DNA of 64,000 bases from Adineta steineri. Lineage: Eukaryota; Rotifera; Eurotatoria; Adinetida; Adinetidae. The stretch lies in NCBI GenBank assembly GCA_905250115.1, contig CAJNOI010000245.1, positions 1 through 64,000 of the forward strand, read 5' to 3'. Each line of letters begins with the position of its first letter. Positions within the stretch are counted from its first letter, which is position 1. The position numbers were made by a program, and so were the translations under genes. Below, one piece after another: positions 1-12,299 of the stretch. Under the pieces are notes generated by a model, which worked only from the letters and a program-made list of their open reading frames with translations, searched no databases and was not told where the DNA came from.

Positions 1-252
1 ATAATCTTTGAATAGTAATATGCGGAACAAAATTATATAGTCAAAGAGGAAATTTAAGTAATCGAAATCTTCTTTTAAGAATGAGTTATTATTTTATAAG
101 AGTATGCTTAATAAAGACTGAATATTTTATCGGACTTATGATGAGTCTGTTATTAGTATTAGTATAGAAAGAAGAGTTTTCAAAAAATTTTTGTATACAT
201 TAATGAATATTTTTTCTTTTATAAGATCCGAAAAACTCAGCTGTTTACAGAA

Positions 253-613
253 ATGTTTATCTATTTATTCCTCTCATTATTAATTTTACCCTTATTCAAT
301 GCTGAACAGCATCAGACGAAACTTGAAAATAATAATGAATGGTTTTTACAACGTTCAGGAGCTGCCAATTATTTATGTATGTAGAATATTTTGAATTTAT
401 ATAGATATTTATTTCTTTTTTTAAGCTGGTTTGCCAATAAGACGATTTCAACAACAATTGGTACATCCAACAGTTGATAGTTCATCGTTTTTATCAGCAT
501 CAGATAGTGATGATCAACAACAACAACGTGGAAAACGGATCTATTGGGAGAATCTTGCATTTCAACCAGCTGATTATAATCACAAATCGAAAAATCCTAA
601 AAGGTCTAAATAA
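253..613 (+). CDS. Putative secreted neuropeptide-like precursor, two exons
   Basis: Two exons, 253-376 and 426-613, joined by a 49-bp GT/AG intron in phase 1, give about 103 residues. The first 17 or so (MFIYLFLSLLILPLFNA) form a clear signal peptide. The rest is hydrophilic, has no cysteine and contains basic cleavage-type sites: an RR after SGLPI, an RGKR after a run of four Q, and a KR near the C terminus. The Gly in GKR would allow C-terminal amidation of the upstream peptide. The segment between the last two sites begins IYWENLAFQPADYN. A polypyrimidine-AG at 241-250 lies directly before the ATG and could be a trans-splice acceptor. I do not recognise a peptide family. It could also be a short secreted protein of another kind. 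Confidence 0.6.
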
Positions 614-1921
614 ATACTGACCTTGTTTTTCTTCTTCTTTCTTTTAATGTTGTCATGAAATACATAAGAACTTATTAAAATCATCTTAAATTATATAATT
701 TTTTTCCAAAAATATATATGAAATATTTTAATAAAGACGTTAATTCCGCAAAACTATTTTGTTTATATCAAATATATATTATGAAAAAGTTTCGTAACTA
801 ATCATTTTTAACGAACTTGCTGAAAATTTCACCTAAATCATTTTTTATTACATACAAATAATTGTAATTGCATTCACTCAATATGTAAAGTAGTTGATAC
901 ATAATTTACGTCAGAAGTAATGTGCCTTTTACAATCATGTATATGCCCTTGGATAGTATTCGGAATATACAATTCAACTGAAAGGAGCTTCGCAGGAAAA
1001 GTTGATCCTATTTACTAATGACTTGTGATAAGAAAAACAATAGAAGAACGCATTGAAAAATCAAACTTTTGTTTCTTACTATGTTTATCATTCAATTATT
1101 CTTGAATAATAGTAAACTTCAGAGTTTAATCATATCATATTATAATAGAACTATTCAATAGTCAAAATCGATAAATTTATAGAAAGTATTTTTTCAAAAG
1201 AAGAATAATAAGTGCAAAGTGTGTGAATGCTAATGTAAGTAACAGATAAGAATATGATGCACTCATGCCTACGTCCACAAGACTATAGGCACTAATATAC
1301 GTATATGATTTTTATTTTATTCTGATTGACTTCTTCTGCTTTGTTGATGCTGATACGTTTTTATACTAAAATCTCCTTTTTTCTCTTTGCATACGGTTTA
1401 CTAATGTGCATTATTATTAACGATAAATAAAGAAGTCTGAAGAGTTAATTGTAGTGTTGGAATGACGTTCAAGTTCTAGTGGATAAATATATGTTAATTA
1501 TTTAGTTTATGTGAGTTAAAAACTGTCAGATGCATCTTATTTCAGATATTTCATACTTAGAAAAGATTTTAAATCGCTATCAAGTGTAAATCTTAAAGAG
1601 TAAGATGTGCATGACTGTATTTCACTCATTCCGCACCTTCTCATCCATATTCAATAATTGATTCCCTATGAAAAGTAATATATATATATGAAATTTTTAA
1701 ATGCTGAAATACATTATACAATCCCTTGAGTTTTCTTCTCATTTACAATTCAATTTTACAGATTCAAATATTAGAAAGATATTGAAGAGATGTTATCAAA
1801 GTGCTGAATACAGTAAACTATAGCATTAGTTGGTTTATTGTAATCTAGAATAAAAACTTTATCATGCTTCTACTGAATCTTCCTAATCAAGAGAAACATT
1901 AAATTATTTTGAAGAATAATT
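614..1921. other. AT-rich intergenic stretch, nothing recognised
   Basis: No open frame with coding character, RNA gene or clear repeat was seen here. Both strands are rich in stop codons and in short A and T runs. Confidence 0.5.
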
Positions 1922-2345
1922 TCATTTATGATAAATAGATAATTGAATAAATAATAGAAAAATAAAATTATCAATAACATTATTTGCCACGATAAAATCC
2001 AACTTATTATTATTGTTAAAATCATCTAAGACAATAGAAAATAAATCAGATCCATATCTCATTGAATAAAGAATTACATCTGCAAATGTATCATTGTCAT
2101 AATCAAGAAGTATGATCATCGCATTGTTGGCATAATTAGTGAAGGCAATATCAAGAATAGTATCATTGTTAATATAACCTACAGTTACGAAGCGTGAAGA
2201 TGACGATGGACTAGTTCAATATATTGTCTAATTTGCAAATAAATCATTTTCATATCCAAGAAAAATACCAATATTATTCGAACAAGAATTAATGACAACA
2301 ATATCTAGTATGCCAAGTGTTTCATACCTCATCTGCGTAAAATTA
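1922..2345 (-). pseudogene. Decayed FG-GAP/VCBS repeat fragment
   Basis: Read on the minus strand, the segment encodes FG-GAP-type repeat pieces, for example LGILDIVVINS, SNNIGIFLGYEND, VGYINNDTILDIAFTNY and LDDFNNNNKLDFIVANN. These resemble the repeats of the intact gene ending at 23501. An in-frame stop follows the IGIFLGYEND piece and the next piece is broken by a second stop. No signal peptide, PAN domain or flanking exon was found. It is best read as a relic of a secreted FG-GAP protein, or as a stray exon of a gene lost to rearrangement. Confidence 0.65.
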
Positions 2346-4160
2346 CATTGTTCACCTTAATTTTTGTTACTTCTTTTAACTTCATAAGAAATTTGTCTTA
2401 CTATTAATGATTTATCATCTACAAATTGTTCTTGCAAATTATCTTAAAAAGAAAAAAGATAATAATCGATTTTCTTTTGCCATTTTTAATGAAAAATCTT
2501 AATCTAATCCTGAAATATGTTCAACAAAATAATAATTTTTATAAATGATTTCAATTCAGTTATGATTTTTGTGAAGAGAGAATATCCACTTCAAATCAGT
2601 TTATAGAATAATTCATTATAGTCATTAATATTTTGAAGAAATTCATGACGATATTTACCAAAACCCTCAGTAATAATCCATTATAGACCCCTATCTATAT
2701 GAACGATGAAGGCACTTAATTTTATTTTATAATATATTTTTGTATAAATTGCTATTTTTTCCGTGAAAAAAGCAATACCAGAGACAAATTGAGTTTGAAT
2801 CAGCTGATGATTTCTGTGATTGTTTAGAGCAATGAAGATATGATATTACTCGATAATATACTATTCGATCTATGAAGAATTAGTATATTCAAATATATTA
2901 TATAAATAGTATGTTGACAATAACTGTCAGAAAATATTCAAGGGTGATTGATGTAGAAAAAACTAGACGAATGTACTAGTTGTAATTACAAACAAACTGA
3001 ACAGAAATAGGGGAATTATAAAATTGTATCCTTCATTTTCTAGGATAATCATTGATGCATATTACAATTGTTTTTTATCTGAAGAAAAAAAACTAAGCGT
3101 TCTAAATAATAAATCGGCAAGGCTATTTTTTCTTCAGCATTTACGTAGAAAATCTAAACGAATTATAAAAACTGAATAAAATCCAGTACATGTATAAATT
3201 TGTATCTGCATTACTTCAATGATCATTGATGCATAAATCACTTTACTTTTAGCTTAACTAAACAGCAGACAAACAATTAGATTGAAGAGTTGTTCAACAA
3301 AAACCGTTTTCTAATTATTTATATAATGAATCTAAAAGAATAAGAAAGCATAGATAAAAATCTAGCACATGCATACTTTTGTATTCCAACTACTTCAATA
3401 GTCTTTGAAGCATAATATCACTCGCATCCACACCTTCAAGAATGATGGAACTTTTTAAATAAAAGTTCGACAAAAAACATAATTTGTTCTCTCTGTCTCT
3501 TTTGTAAAATAGATTGATAATACATCTCGCATATTAATGAGTTTTACTATTTTCATTACATATATTATGTCTTAAAACTAACTCAAAAGAACAAATTAAA
3601 TTATTTGACTATACATGAAAAAGTTCAAAATATTCTTCCTGAAGGAAAATCAAATAAATGATTTTGATTGATATTTTGTAAATCTACAATCCTATGTAGA
3701 ATATTTACAAATAGAAAATTTTCTAAAAAAAAATCAGTCAAATATTTTGATTAAAAGTGTGGTCATTACATCTTTGTCGTTGAGTTCAATGTATGTATAA
3801 TTTATATTAGATATGTACCATGTATATAGTAAGATTAAAACTTTTTTTAATAAAATGATTTTGTTACCTGATGAGAATTAAGACAATAATGTACAGTCTT
3901 GGATATTAGTAGATTATATTTGATTTACAAGAAAGAATCTATTATAACTCACTTTTTTCCTATTGTGTAGTTTGTCTCGTGTAATTACTGATATTTAAAA
4001 TATAAGATTTTCTTAAGTTTTAAATATCGAAAATAATCAATTCTGGTTTCTCCGTTCTTTATTCTCATGAAACCGGCTATATTGCAATAATAAAACGATC
4101 TTATTTACATAGAAGAAGAACAAAAAAATAAGATGAAGCACCATTGGAATTCTGGTTTAA
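2346..4160. other. Intergenic region with a degenerate tandem repeat
   Basis: No gene was found downstream of the EVI5-like gene. The only structure seen is the roughly 175-bp imperfect repeat at 3017-3421, listed separately. Confidence 0.45.
3017..3421. repeat. Three imperfect tandem copies, period about 175-180 bp
   Basis: Similar blocks begin near 3017, 3191 and 3371. Each has a TATAAA(A/T)TTGTATC-like start, a TTCA-rich middle, a TCATTGATGCATA-like core (degenerate in the third copy) and an A/T-rich end. Between the cores, GAATTATAAAAACTGAATAAAA and GAATAAGAAAGCATAGATAAAA sit at matching places. The copies are old and differ by substitutions and small indels. Confidence 0.5.
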
Positions 4161-7100
4161 TTAACTAGCCGATGATGTTGATGGTAGTGAAGATGAGATT
4201 GTAGGAAATAACGAAGGTGTCGATTGACGAAGACGATGATTAGGTGAAATAAATGAACTGGGAGAAAGAATAATAGATGATGAACTTAAACGATTAGTTG
4301 CTGATGATGATGATAAAGGAGACGTTAGACTTTCATCGTCACTTTCTTCATAGTCTGTACGATTAAGTTCTGTTGCTGTGGAGTGTTTACGGTGTAGAGT
4401 CTGCAACAAACGAAGACGTATCACCTATAAATAAATAAATAAAAACAAATAGAAATATATCGTAAATCTTTTTTTTTTTTTGAAAAAGCAATAATATTAT
4501 TATTAAGTTATTATTGATTAGCAATGAGCAAATCTCACTCGAATCAACTACTAAGTGTTCATCTTCATCAATAGTATCACTTTTCGCCCATGATATACTC
4601 GAACACAATAAACTTGCACGTTTTAAAGGTAATGAAGTACTACGTGTAAGACGTATACGTCTTACCTGTGAAAAAAAATGGATATAATATAGCAGCAATA
4701 GAAAAATAAGCTGTATTAATTAAATCAAAATACTTGTTGATTGAAAAGAAAAATTCTTCTATAATATAATTCAATACAAAAGAAAATTTACTATCTTAGA
4801 ATACAAACCTCATCTTGTAGTTCAAGAAGTTTATCTTCAAGATCTTTATCATCCATTATTTGATCACGTGTTATTAATTCTTGATTCTATATAATAATAA
4901 TAATAATAGAAAAGATAAAAAATTTATTTTTAATGATTTACTTGAATTTCTAATTCAGCTATTCTTTGACGTAAATCACCTATTGTCTGAGTACTTTCAG
5001 CTTCTCGAATACGTAACATCATTGAATCTTCTTTTTGCTAAACAAAACAAATTGAAATAAAAATTTATAATCACATATATATATATCTAATTTACTCGTA
5101 ATTCTCCATCGTGCATTTGATATTTCATTTCATGTAATTGTGAGCGTAATTCATTTTCACGTACTCGAGATTCTTCTAATTCAACACGAATACGTTGAAT
5201 TTCATCATCTTGTCGTTTTATTTGATTATATAAAACTTGTCTTTGTGTGTCAATATCCATTACTTGTTGTTGAAGAAGTTTATTATCACAATCTGTTTGA
5301 GCTTCACGCATTTTAAGAGATAATAATTCATGTGCAATTAAATCATATGCATCATTATTTGGATTAGGATCATTTATATGATTTGTTTCACGAATTGTTT
5401 TACATGTACTATCATGTAATTGCCATTCACGATTAAGATCAGCTATACGTTGACGAAGTTCATTCATATTAACTTGAGCTTCAGCATCACGCATTTTAAC
5501 AAGAGTTAATTCTTCTTGCAAAGAAGCTATTTCAATATGTGGAGTAGATTGTAAATTACGATTATCCTATAGACATAAAAATTATATTCTCAAGAAATTA
5601 AACAAATAAACTTACTATAGTTAATTTATCGATTGTACCACGTAGAACTTCTAATTCTTCATCATTTGATGTTGCAGTGGAATCTGATGAATTTTGAGTA
5701 TTGCTCTGTGGTATAATCTTATTACTATTTTGACTATTTTTTTCATCGACTTGTTTTTTTAAAGTACAATTATCACGTTTTAATTGATATGATTCTTCAG
5801 CATATTGTGCATTTGATACTTGACCTTCAATTAAACGATTTGCTAATGTTGCACTTTCCTTATAGATTTAATTGAAATTATGTATGATAAATCAATAATA
5901 GACTAAATCCTACTTTTTCTAAATTGTCAACTCGTTGTTTTAATATACGATTTTCATTTCTTAATCTCTAAATATATAACAAAACGAAACATATGACCTA
6001 CAAGTATATATATCAAAATGAAATTTACATACACGTATTTCAATTTGTTCTTCTTGCTCTTCTTTACGAATAACGGTATATTCTTTTTCTAATCTATTGT
6101 TATACAAGATAATATAACAATTGATATATAAATATGTATATATGTCATGTCGAAGTTATTATCGATCAACTGAATATGAAATAAGATATTTTATTTTATC
6201 AGATTGATATGAATAGTACTCTGACTTCAAGCGAAGATTTCATCAGACTAAACCTTTCATATTTACCACATCTCAGTACTATCAGTTTAACCAACTATTC
6301 TATACCCTGCGCTAGTTATGTTTTACACTGATGATGTCTGTACTGTCATCATTAGATAAATGCTTGCTTTATCAGTCTTGACATTTTATGTCAAAGTGAA
6401 TATGAGAATCTATCTACTATATCATGATCTTAGTTTTAGTGGAATAGATATACAATCATGACAAAGTTAAATATCTTATTTCTTGATCAAAATAAGTTTA
6501 GACATCTATTATTTAAGGATCAATATTATCGATTTTTTGATAATTATATGTATTTAGTTAATCTAACATAACTTCATCGATCAATGTAACTTCAACACGA
6601 CATATACGTTTATATACATACTTTTTCATTTTTTTTCCATTGTATTGCACAGAAAAAGCACGTTGAAATAAAGATTCATGATCATTTTCATGCTTGATAG
6701 GTACATCTTTTTGAAAATACTAAATAGAAAAAAAGATATATTTAGAATAAAACCTTTTCAAATACATTCCGAGATAATTAACAAGCACTCTATTTTAACG
6801 ATAAAGAGAAAGTATGAGGTGAGACTATATATATATTTATATACTACTTAATGATTCCTTTATAAATTCGTGAATAAACACATTGAAATTCTTTCTTTCT
6901 TTTGTTCTGTTAATAATGATTGTATTCAATTTTTCTTTGTTCTGCTTGAAATCGGTCAGCAACTTACAGATGTAACAGCAGACATTGAACCTTGAACACT
7001 TTTAAAAGTCTGTGAACATTGTTCGACTAGCCGATCTTGAACAGCATGTAAACGACGGTCCATATATGTGTAAATTAACGTTGAGTACAAAGTATGAGTA

Positions 7101-9031
7101 TTGATATAGACGTCTACTCTTTCGCTCCTTTTTTTTGTGAGTTATAAATGTCTCCTCTCTCTTTCATTTGGACAGAACAAAAACGAGCACACACATATAC
7201 ACAATCATTGCAGCTGCAATGGTGTCATTTATTCTCTCTTTCTCTTTCTTTTTCTATTCTATTCTTCGACGAACCGAAACATGCACAAATAACTGGATTG
7301 GTACACACACACGCACATATATATATATAATATCTATAATACTCAATCTATATGTAGTCTATTTGATTTTGTTATTCTTCCGGCTCTCGTTTTTTTTGTT
7401 GCTTCTTTCGATTCAAAAATAAAATATCACAATGTGAAAGGTGTAAAAAATAAAATCACACATAACAATATAACGAACAGCTGACGTAAAAGTGTATCGT
7501 TAACGCCAACGTACTGATTACGTATTCGTATTCGACTTATAGACTCAATGACAATCGTTTGTCGAATGATTATGATATATACATACATAGATGCATAAAT
7601 AAACGTGAACATAATACGTACTTTTAGCATATCTTCCATTGATAAAAGCATTAATTCATCTTGATGAATATCAAGTAGTGCAATACCCATACGAAAAATA
7701 ATCTCTATACCCTATATAATCAAATATTTGATGTATATAAATCTAGATTTTGAAACCGATTTAATCGATTTTTTACTTCACTTAAAAACATATCCATAGT
7801 ACGGCAAGCAACTGTAAATGGAAATTGATTTGTAAATAATGTTAAAAACCAACTGGATGCATACATTGATGTATTAAAACTTTCTTGTTGAAAATGTCGA
7901 TTAAGATCTGGTAAAAACTCCTAATCAAATAAAACATTTCATAACATGAAATAAATAAAATAAATGACATACTTGAACCATACATTCAAATTGATATATA
8001 CATAATCCCAAATAAAACATATCTGGTTTATACATATCACGCATTCCAAAATCGTGTAATATAGATACAAGTACAGCAAATGCTTCTTCTTCAGGCATCT
8101 GTCAATAAATAAAATCGAATAAAAAAAAATCATTTAATTATAAAAACTAACATGCATAAGTAAAAGTCCAACAATAAATCCAATCCCTTGACAATAACCA
8201 ACTTCACGATCATATAATGAATAAGCCTAGAATAAATGTAATTTTTTTTGTACAGAACAAAAAAATGATTGTATTAGAAAATTCAAACCTTAATCACATT
8301 GAATAATCTTTCTTGACCAATACCATGTTTTTCTTTGAAAAGTTCATGTTCAGGATATGTTCGTGAAATATCTCTTCGAATGACTTTTTCACATGGTGAT
8401 GTCATTTTCATATAATCAGCATATTTTTGTTTAGCATTTGATGAATCAACTTTAGCTAAACATTGCCAAAGTAATGGACGAAAATGAACTGGAACACCGG
8501 CTCGAATTGTATCCTATATGAAAAACAAAACAAGATATTTTTAATATCTTTTAATTAAATTTTACTTTAATCCATTGTGGTTTTTTTTTCATATATATTG
8601 TCCAATTATTAATTATTCTATTCCAAGTATTCCATTCATTTTCAAGATTACCTATGTACGTATATATGATTCATAAATAGTAAGAAAAAAACAAATACAT
8701 GATTTTATCAAAAATCATACCATCATTATCGACCGTTAAATTGCTCACATCACTTGAAATTGAATCTTGTCTTATTTGTTTATGATGTAATTCAGGTGAT
8801 CGTGTGTTTACAATATTATTTTGCGTCGCATTTGCAGGTGATTTTAAATCATATTCGATACGTCTTTATATGAAGAGAAAAACAAATATATTGATTAGAA
8901 ATTAATTATATTGAAAATATAAATTGAATATTTATTATTTACCTATTCTCTTCCTCAAGTCTTTTCAATAGTTCAAGTTCATCATTTGTCATATTTGGTA
9001 CATGTAATTTTTGTGAAGTAGATTGTGTCAT
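4161..9031 (-). CDS. EVI5: EVI5-family RabGAP: TBC domain plus long coiled coil
   Basis: I assembled 17 exons, all in frame, giving about 818 residues; human EVI5 has about 810. Exons: 9031-8943, 8863-8721, 8651-8566, 8513-8289, 8226-8152, 8098-7973, 7920-7777, 7711-7622, 6719-6622, 6093-6033, 5967-5914, 5858-5616, 5566-5096, 5037-4942, 4886-4809, 4665-4552 and 4424-4161. The TBC domain covers roughly residues 105-340. It has the arginine finger motif ([12 protein letters not shown]) and the glutamine finger (VGYCQGIGF), so it should be an active GTPase-activating protein for a Rab. The KKMKKLEKEYT junction and the heptad-rich region after it ([25 protein letters not shown]) are hallmarks of EVI5/EVI5L, which act on Rab11/Rab35-type membrane traffic and cytokinesis. 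The tail is Ser-rich. The last donor is uncertain: using GTGAGA at 4538 instead of GTAGTT at 4551 gives a much shorter tail. Confidence 0.88.
6137..6606. mobile_element. MITE-like element with terminal inverted repeats, in an EVI5 intron
   Basis: The left end TATATGTCATGTCGAAGTTA near 6137 is mirrored by the right end TAACTTCAACACGACATATA near 6587-6606. GATCAA/TTGATC lies just inside each end and further partial inverted similarity (ATCTTATTT) lies deeper in. The element is about 470 bp with no coding frame. It sits in an intron about 530 bp long, while neighbouring introns are 50-70 bp. The family is unknown. Confidence 0.5.
6968..7063 (-). CDS. Possible alternative first coding exon of the EVI5-like gene
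   Basis: Within the intron between the TBC exons and the coiled-coil exons, the minus strand has an ATG at 7063 and an open frame of exactly 32 codons ([15 protein letters not shown]...). It ends in a strong GTAAGTT donor. Its phase-0 end joins in frame to the next exon at 6719 (YFQKDVP...). This would give an isoform lacking the TBC domain but keeping the coiled coil. The codons look ordinary for this genome. It might instead be a cassette exon, or chance. Confidence 0.45.
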
Positions 9032-10451
9032 TCTTTTTTTTAGTTTGATCGAACTCTTTAGACAAAAGCGATGACAAATATAGAAAAAGAATAGAAAGAA
9101 ATAAAACAAAATGATCGAACATGACAATATATTTAGATAGATGAATAAAACGGACGTTGAAGATGAGTAAATGACATCATCAATACACCTACATAACAAT
9201 TGAATAAATAATTCAACTTCGGCAGGTTTTTACCTTTCTTTTTTCGCTTACTTTCAGCTGACAAAATCAATTAAATTTATGGACAATGGTATACTTATCT
9301 ATAGACTATACAAATTTGCCCTTTGAAAGTTTCTTTTTTTGTTCTTTTATAAATTCTCATATATCACTAACACTCTTTTCTTTAAGACATATATATTGAT
9401 ATTCTTTTGTGTCTTATAAGATACAAAAACACTATACAATTAAATAAATTATAAGTAAATACACAATAGTTGTCTATGTTTAAGGTCGTCAGTTCAAAAG
9501 AATAATGACAGATATATTACTAATGAGAAAAGTGATTTATAAATCTGTCGTGTATATAAACAAAATAAGCACCTGAAAAAAACAAACATGAAGGGTAATA
9601 TAATCTATCTAGATTTTAATCGACATATAAATCTATTTGAAACATCTTTACCGTAATGTGTTGGTGACGAATATAACGAAGAAGCGCATAGAAAAAAAAA
9701 GAAGAGAAAAAAGCTTACTTGCTTTCACATTTTTTTTCTCTTGAGTCTTTTTTTTCTCTGCTTTTTACCTTCAAACATCGCATTGCATTGCAATCCTTTT
9801 CTCTTTTTCTCACCTGTGACGGTCGAGCTAGCGCACGTATCATGGCAATTCTTGACGCATTGTTCGTTCTCGCGTATGTCATGTAAATCAAACAAAAAAA
9901 ACACATAGCAAAAGAAATATTTTATATAAATAGATAGGATTCTTTAGGAAGCAAAAGAAGAAAAAAAAACCGAGAGAAATGTTCATTTTATCCTTCCATT
10001 ATTTCTTCCGGTATTGATTATAAAAACGGAAAGAAAAAATTAATTAATCGATCACTAGGGAAATATACTATCGATCGTTAGAAATAATTCCAAGGTTAAT
10101 GTTATACATTACTATTTTGAACTTGATAGCAGCAGTAACAGGAATAAAAAATATTGAGAACAATTGTTCATTATACAAATTATAACGATTGAAAATCTTC
10201 TGTGTGTTATTTCTTTTCATATATATATATCAATATTTGTTTAGACATTTGTTAACATACCATTCATTTTAAGTATATAAAGAAATAAATATGATCGGAG
10301 AATAAAGAAAAAAATACTCGAGGTATTATGTATAATCTTTAAGTAATAGAATCAAAATGAGTTTTTTTTCTGTTTCATTAGATCTTATCAACCTTTGCTA
10401 GATTATTCTTTATTTAAAACATCTATACAATAAAAAAAAGTAAAATAAAAA
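9032..10451. other. Upstream region of the EVI5-like gene, no gene seen
   Basis: This is 1.4 kb between the 3' end of the hydrolase gene and the EVI5-like start, both on the minus strand. It holds A/T tracts and pyrimidine-rich runs. No recognisable RNA or protein gene was found; it presumably carries the EVI5 promoter and 5' UTR. Confidence 0.45.
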
Positions 10452-12299
10452 TTAAATTTTTTGTCCATATGGGCGTAACCAATAAATAATACCAATGAGA
10501 TTCGCAATGACTATTAACGAATGAATAGGAAATTCAAACCCACAATCAGATGGTATACCAGTTTTAGATTTTTCAGGTAATGTAATACCAATACCACCTT
10601 GATGAGTGGCTCGATCAAGTTGTAAATGATATTTTTTAACAAATTGTCGTGCACGAAATGTTCGAAATACACATGCAACCGAACGACGAAGACCACTGAA
10701 AGTAATTAGAAATAAATTAGAACTAGAGTAATAAATCATCATTACTTTAAACAAGCAAGTAATATAACACTTTCGAAGGTTAAATGAATTCCAGCTAATT
10801 GTGTCTTTGTTAAACCAACAATTGATAATGAACTGTAAAGAATCATACCAAGAAAGAGACCCTGAAATATGAAAAAAATCTGCATATTAATCGATTTGTA
10901 TATGCGTAACGAATTGATGTACTTTATTTTAAGTTCATCCAGTAAATTCATACCAGCAAGAAAAAGTTTTAGCATTTTCTACTTAACTCAAAACTCCTCT
11001 TTTAGAGTGATAATCATTTGACTGAGTTTATTAATACAGGATTGAATCTTATTACCTTTAAAAATCCGATTATATCATATACAAGACAATGTGTACGATG
11101 TTGACAACATTGTTCAAGTGCTAATATTTCTGTTTGATGTTCGTTTGAAATATTTGTGTCTGATTTTTTGATTGAATCATTTTTACGAATCGATTCAAAC
11201 ATTTCTATATAATTAAATCATTTTTTTTTTCAAATAAATAATATTATTTTATTTCTTACTAAATAATTCTTGATTAATTTCTTCTACACATTCACCTTGT
11301 AAACCGTGTCCAGCACCATCACATTTAATAAGACGACAACCAAGTACCTATAATATTAAATTAAAAGAAAAATATTTTTAATTAATTCTAAGTTAAACAA
11401 AACTTACACGTTGTAACATATACGAATTTGCTTCTCGTACAAGTCGATCTTCAGTACCAACCATAATTAAACATTCAAATGGTGAATAACGAATTTTAAG
11501 TAAATCTGCATAACTTATATAATGTCTAACAACAGCAGCTAAATGACCTATAAGTCCACTAAGTGATGGTGGAATACGTTTTCGAAATCGTTCAATATGA
11601 TAATTATAAAACGACTAAAAAAGACAGACGAATGATTTTAAAATAAAAATCGTTTTTTTTCTTCTAACTTTTCGTTTTTCTGGATCGGCAAGTGTTTTTT
11701 TACTATAAAGCATTGCCATAACATTTTCTATTACAGCATTTTCATCACGTAATAACATTGATTGTAAAATATGATTAATACCAGCAAATGGAGCTTGTCC
11801 AGAAAGACCACCAGCATGTGTTGCTAATAATGTTAAAGAAAGAATTCGTTTTGGTGCTAATAATGCAAATTCAAGTGCAATCATTCCACCCATTGATATA
11901 CCAACAACATGACATTGTTTCCATTGTAGATGATCAATAAGTGCAAGTGCATCTTTTGCCATTTGACTTGTAGTATAATATGGAAATAATGGAGCAGATG
12001 AACGACCACATCCACGATTATCATATGTTACACACTAATGAAGAAGAAGAATATATAGAAATAAATTTTTAACTAAATTTTACTGCATACTTGATAATCA
12101 GATTTCGGAGCAAAAAATTCAATCTAAAAGAAAAATTTTAAATACAGTACTGAATAATTTCATATTTTACCTGACGGGACCAGGCAGCACCTTCAGTTAA
12201 TAAACCCATAATAAGTAATATTTTATTTTCACCTGAGCCATGTATTTCATAGTATAATTGTAAATTTTGATTAACCGCTGATAAGTTTAAATGAGGCAT
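10452..12299 (-). CDS. Alpha/beta-hydrolase with hydrophobic C-terminal extension
   Basis: Exons 12299-12171, 12123-12091, 12034-11669, 11614-11408, 11347-11260 and 11204-11056 join in frame. They encode a complete alpha/beta-hydrolase fold. It starts MPHLNLSAVNQNLQLYYEIHG, with an oxyanion-loop region near LLIMGLL. The nucleophile elbow GISMGG has Ser near residue 100, the acid GTEDRLV has Asp near 232 and GAGHGL has His near 259. All three catalytic residues are present, so it is likely an active esterase or lipase-like enzyme; the substrate is unknown. Downstream exons (about 10978-10746 and 10695-10452) add a tail with one or two hydrophobic helices (LGMILYSSLSIVGL, SLIVIANLIGIIYWL) that could anchor it in a membrane. 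The splicing of the first tail exon is uncertain: an apparent 61-bp intron would break the frame, whereas reading through keeps it open. Confidence 0.78.

Noticed and set aside
7148-7422. Plus-strand open frames rich in Ser, Phe and Thr/His
   Set aside because: They arise from pyrimidine-rich and ACAC-type simple sequence in an EVI5 intron.
8939-9199. Longer N terminus for the EVI5-like protein
   Set aside because: The upstream frame adds a hydrophobic stretch not seen in EVI5 proteins; the ATG at 9031 gives a normal start.
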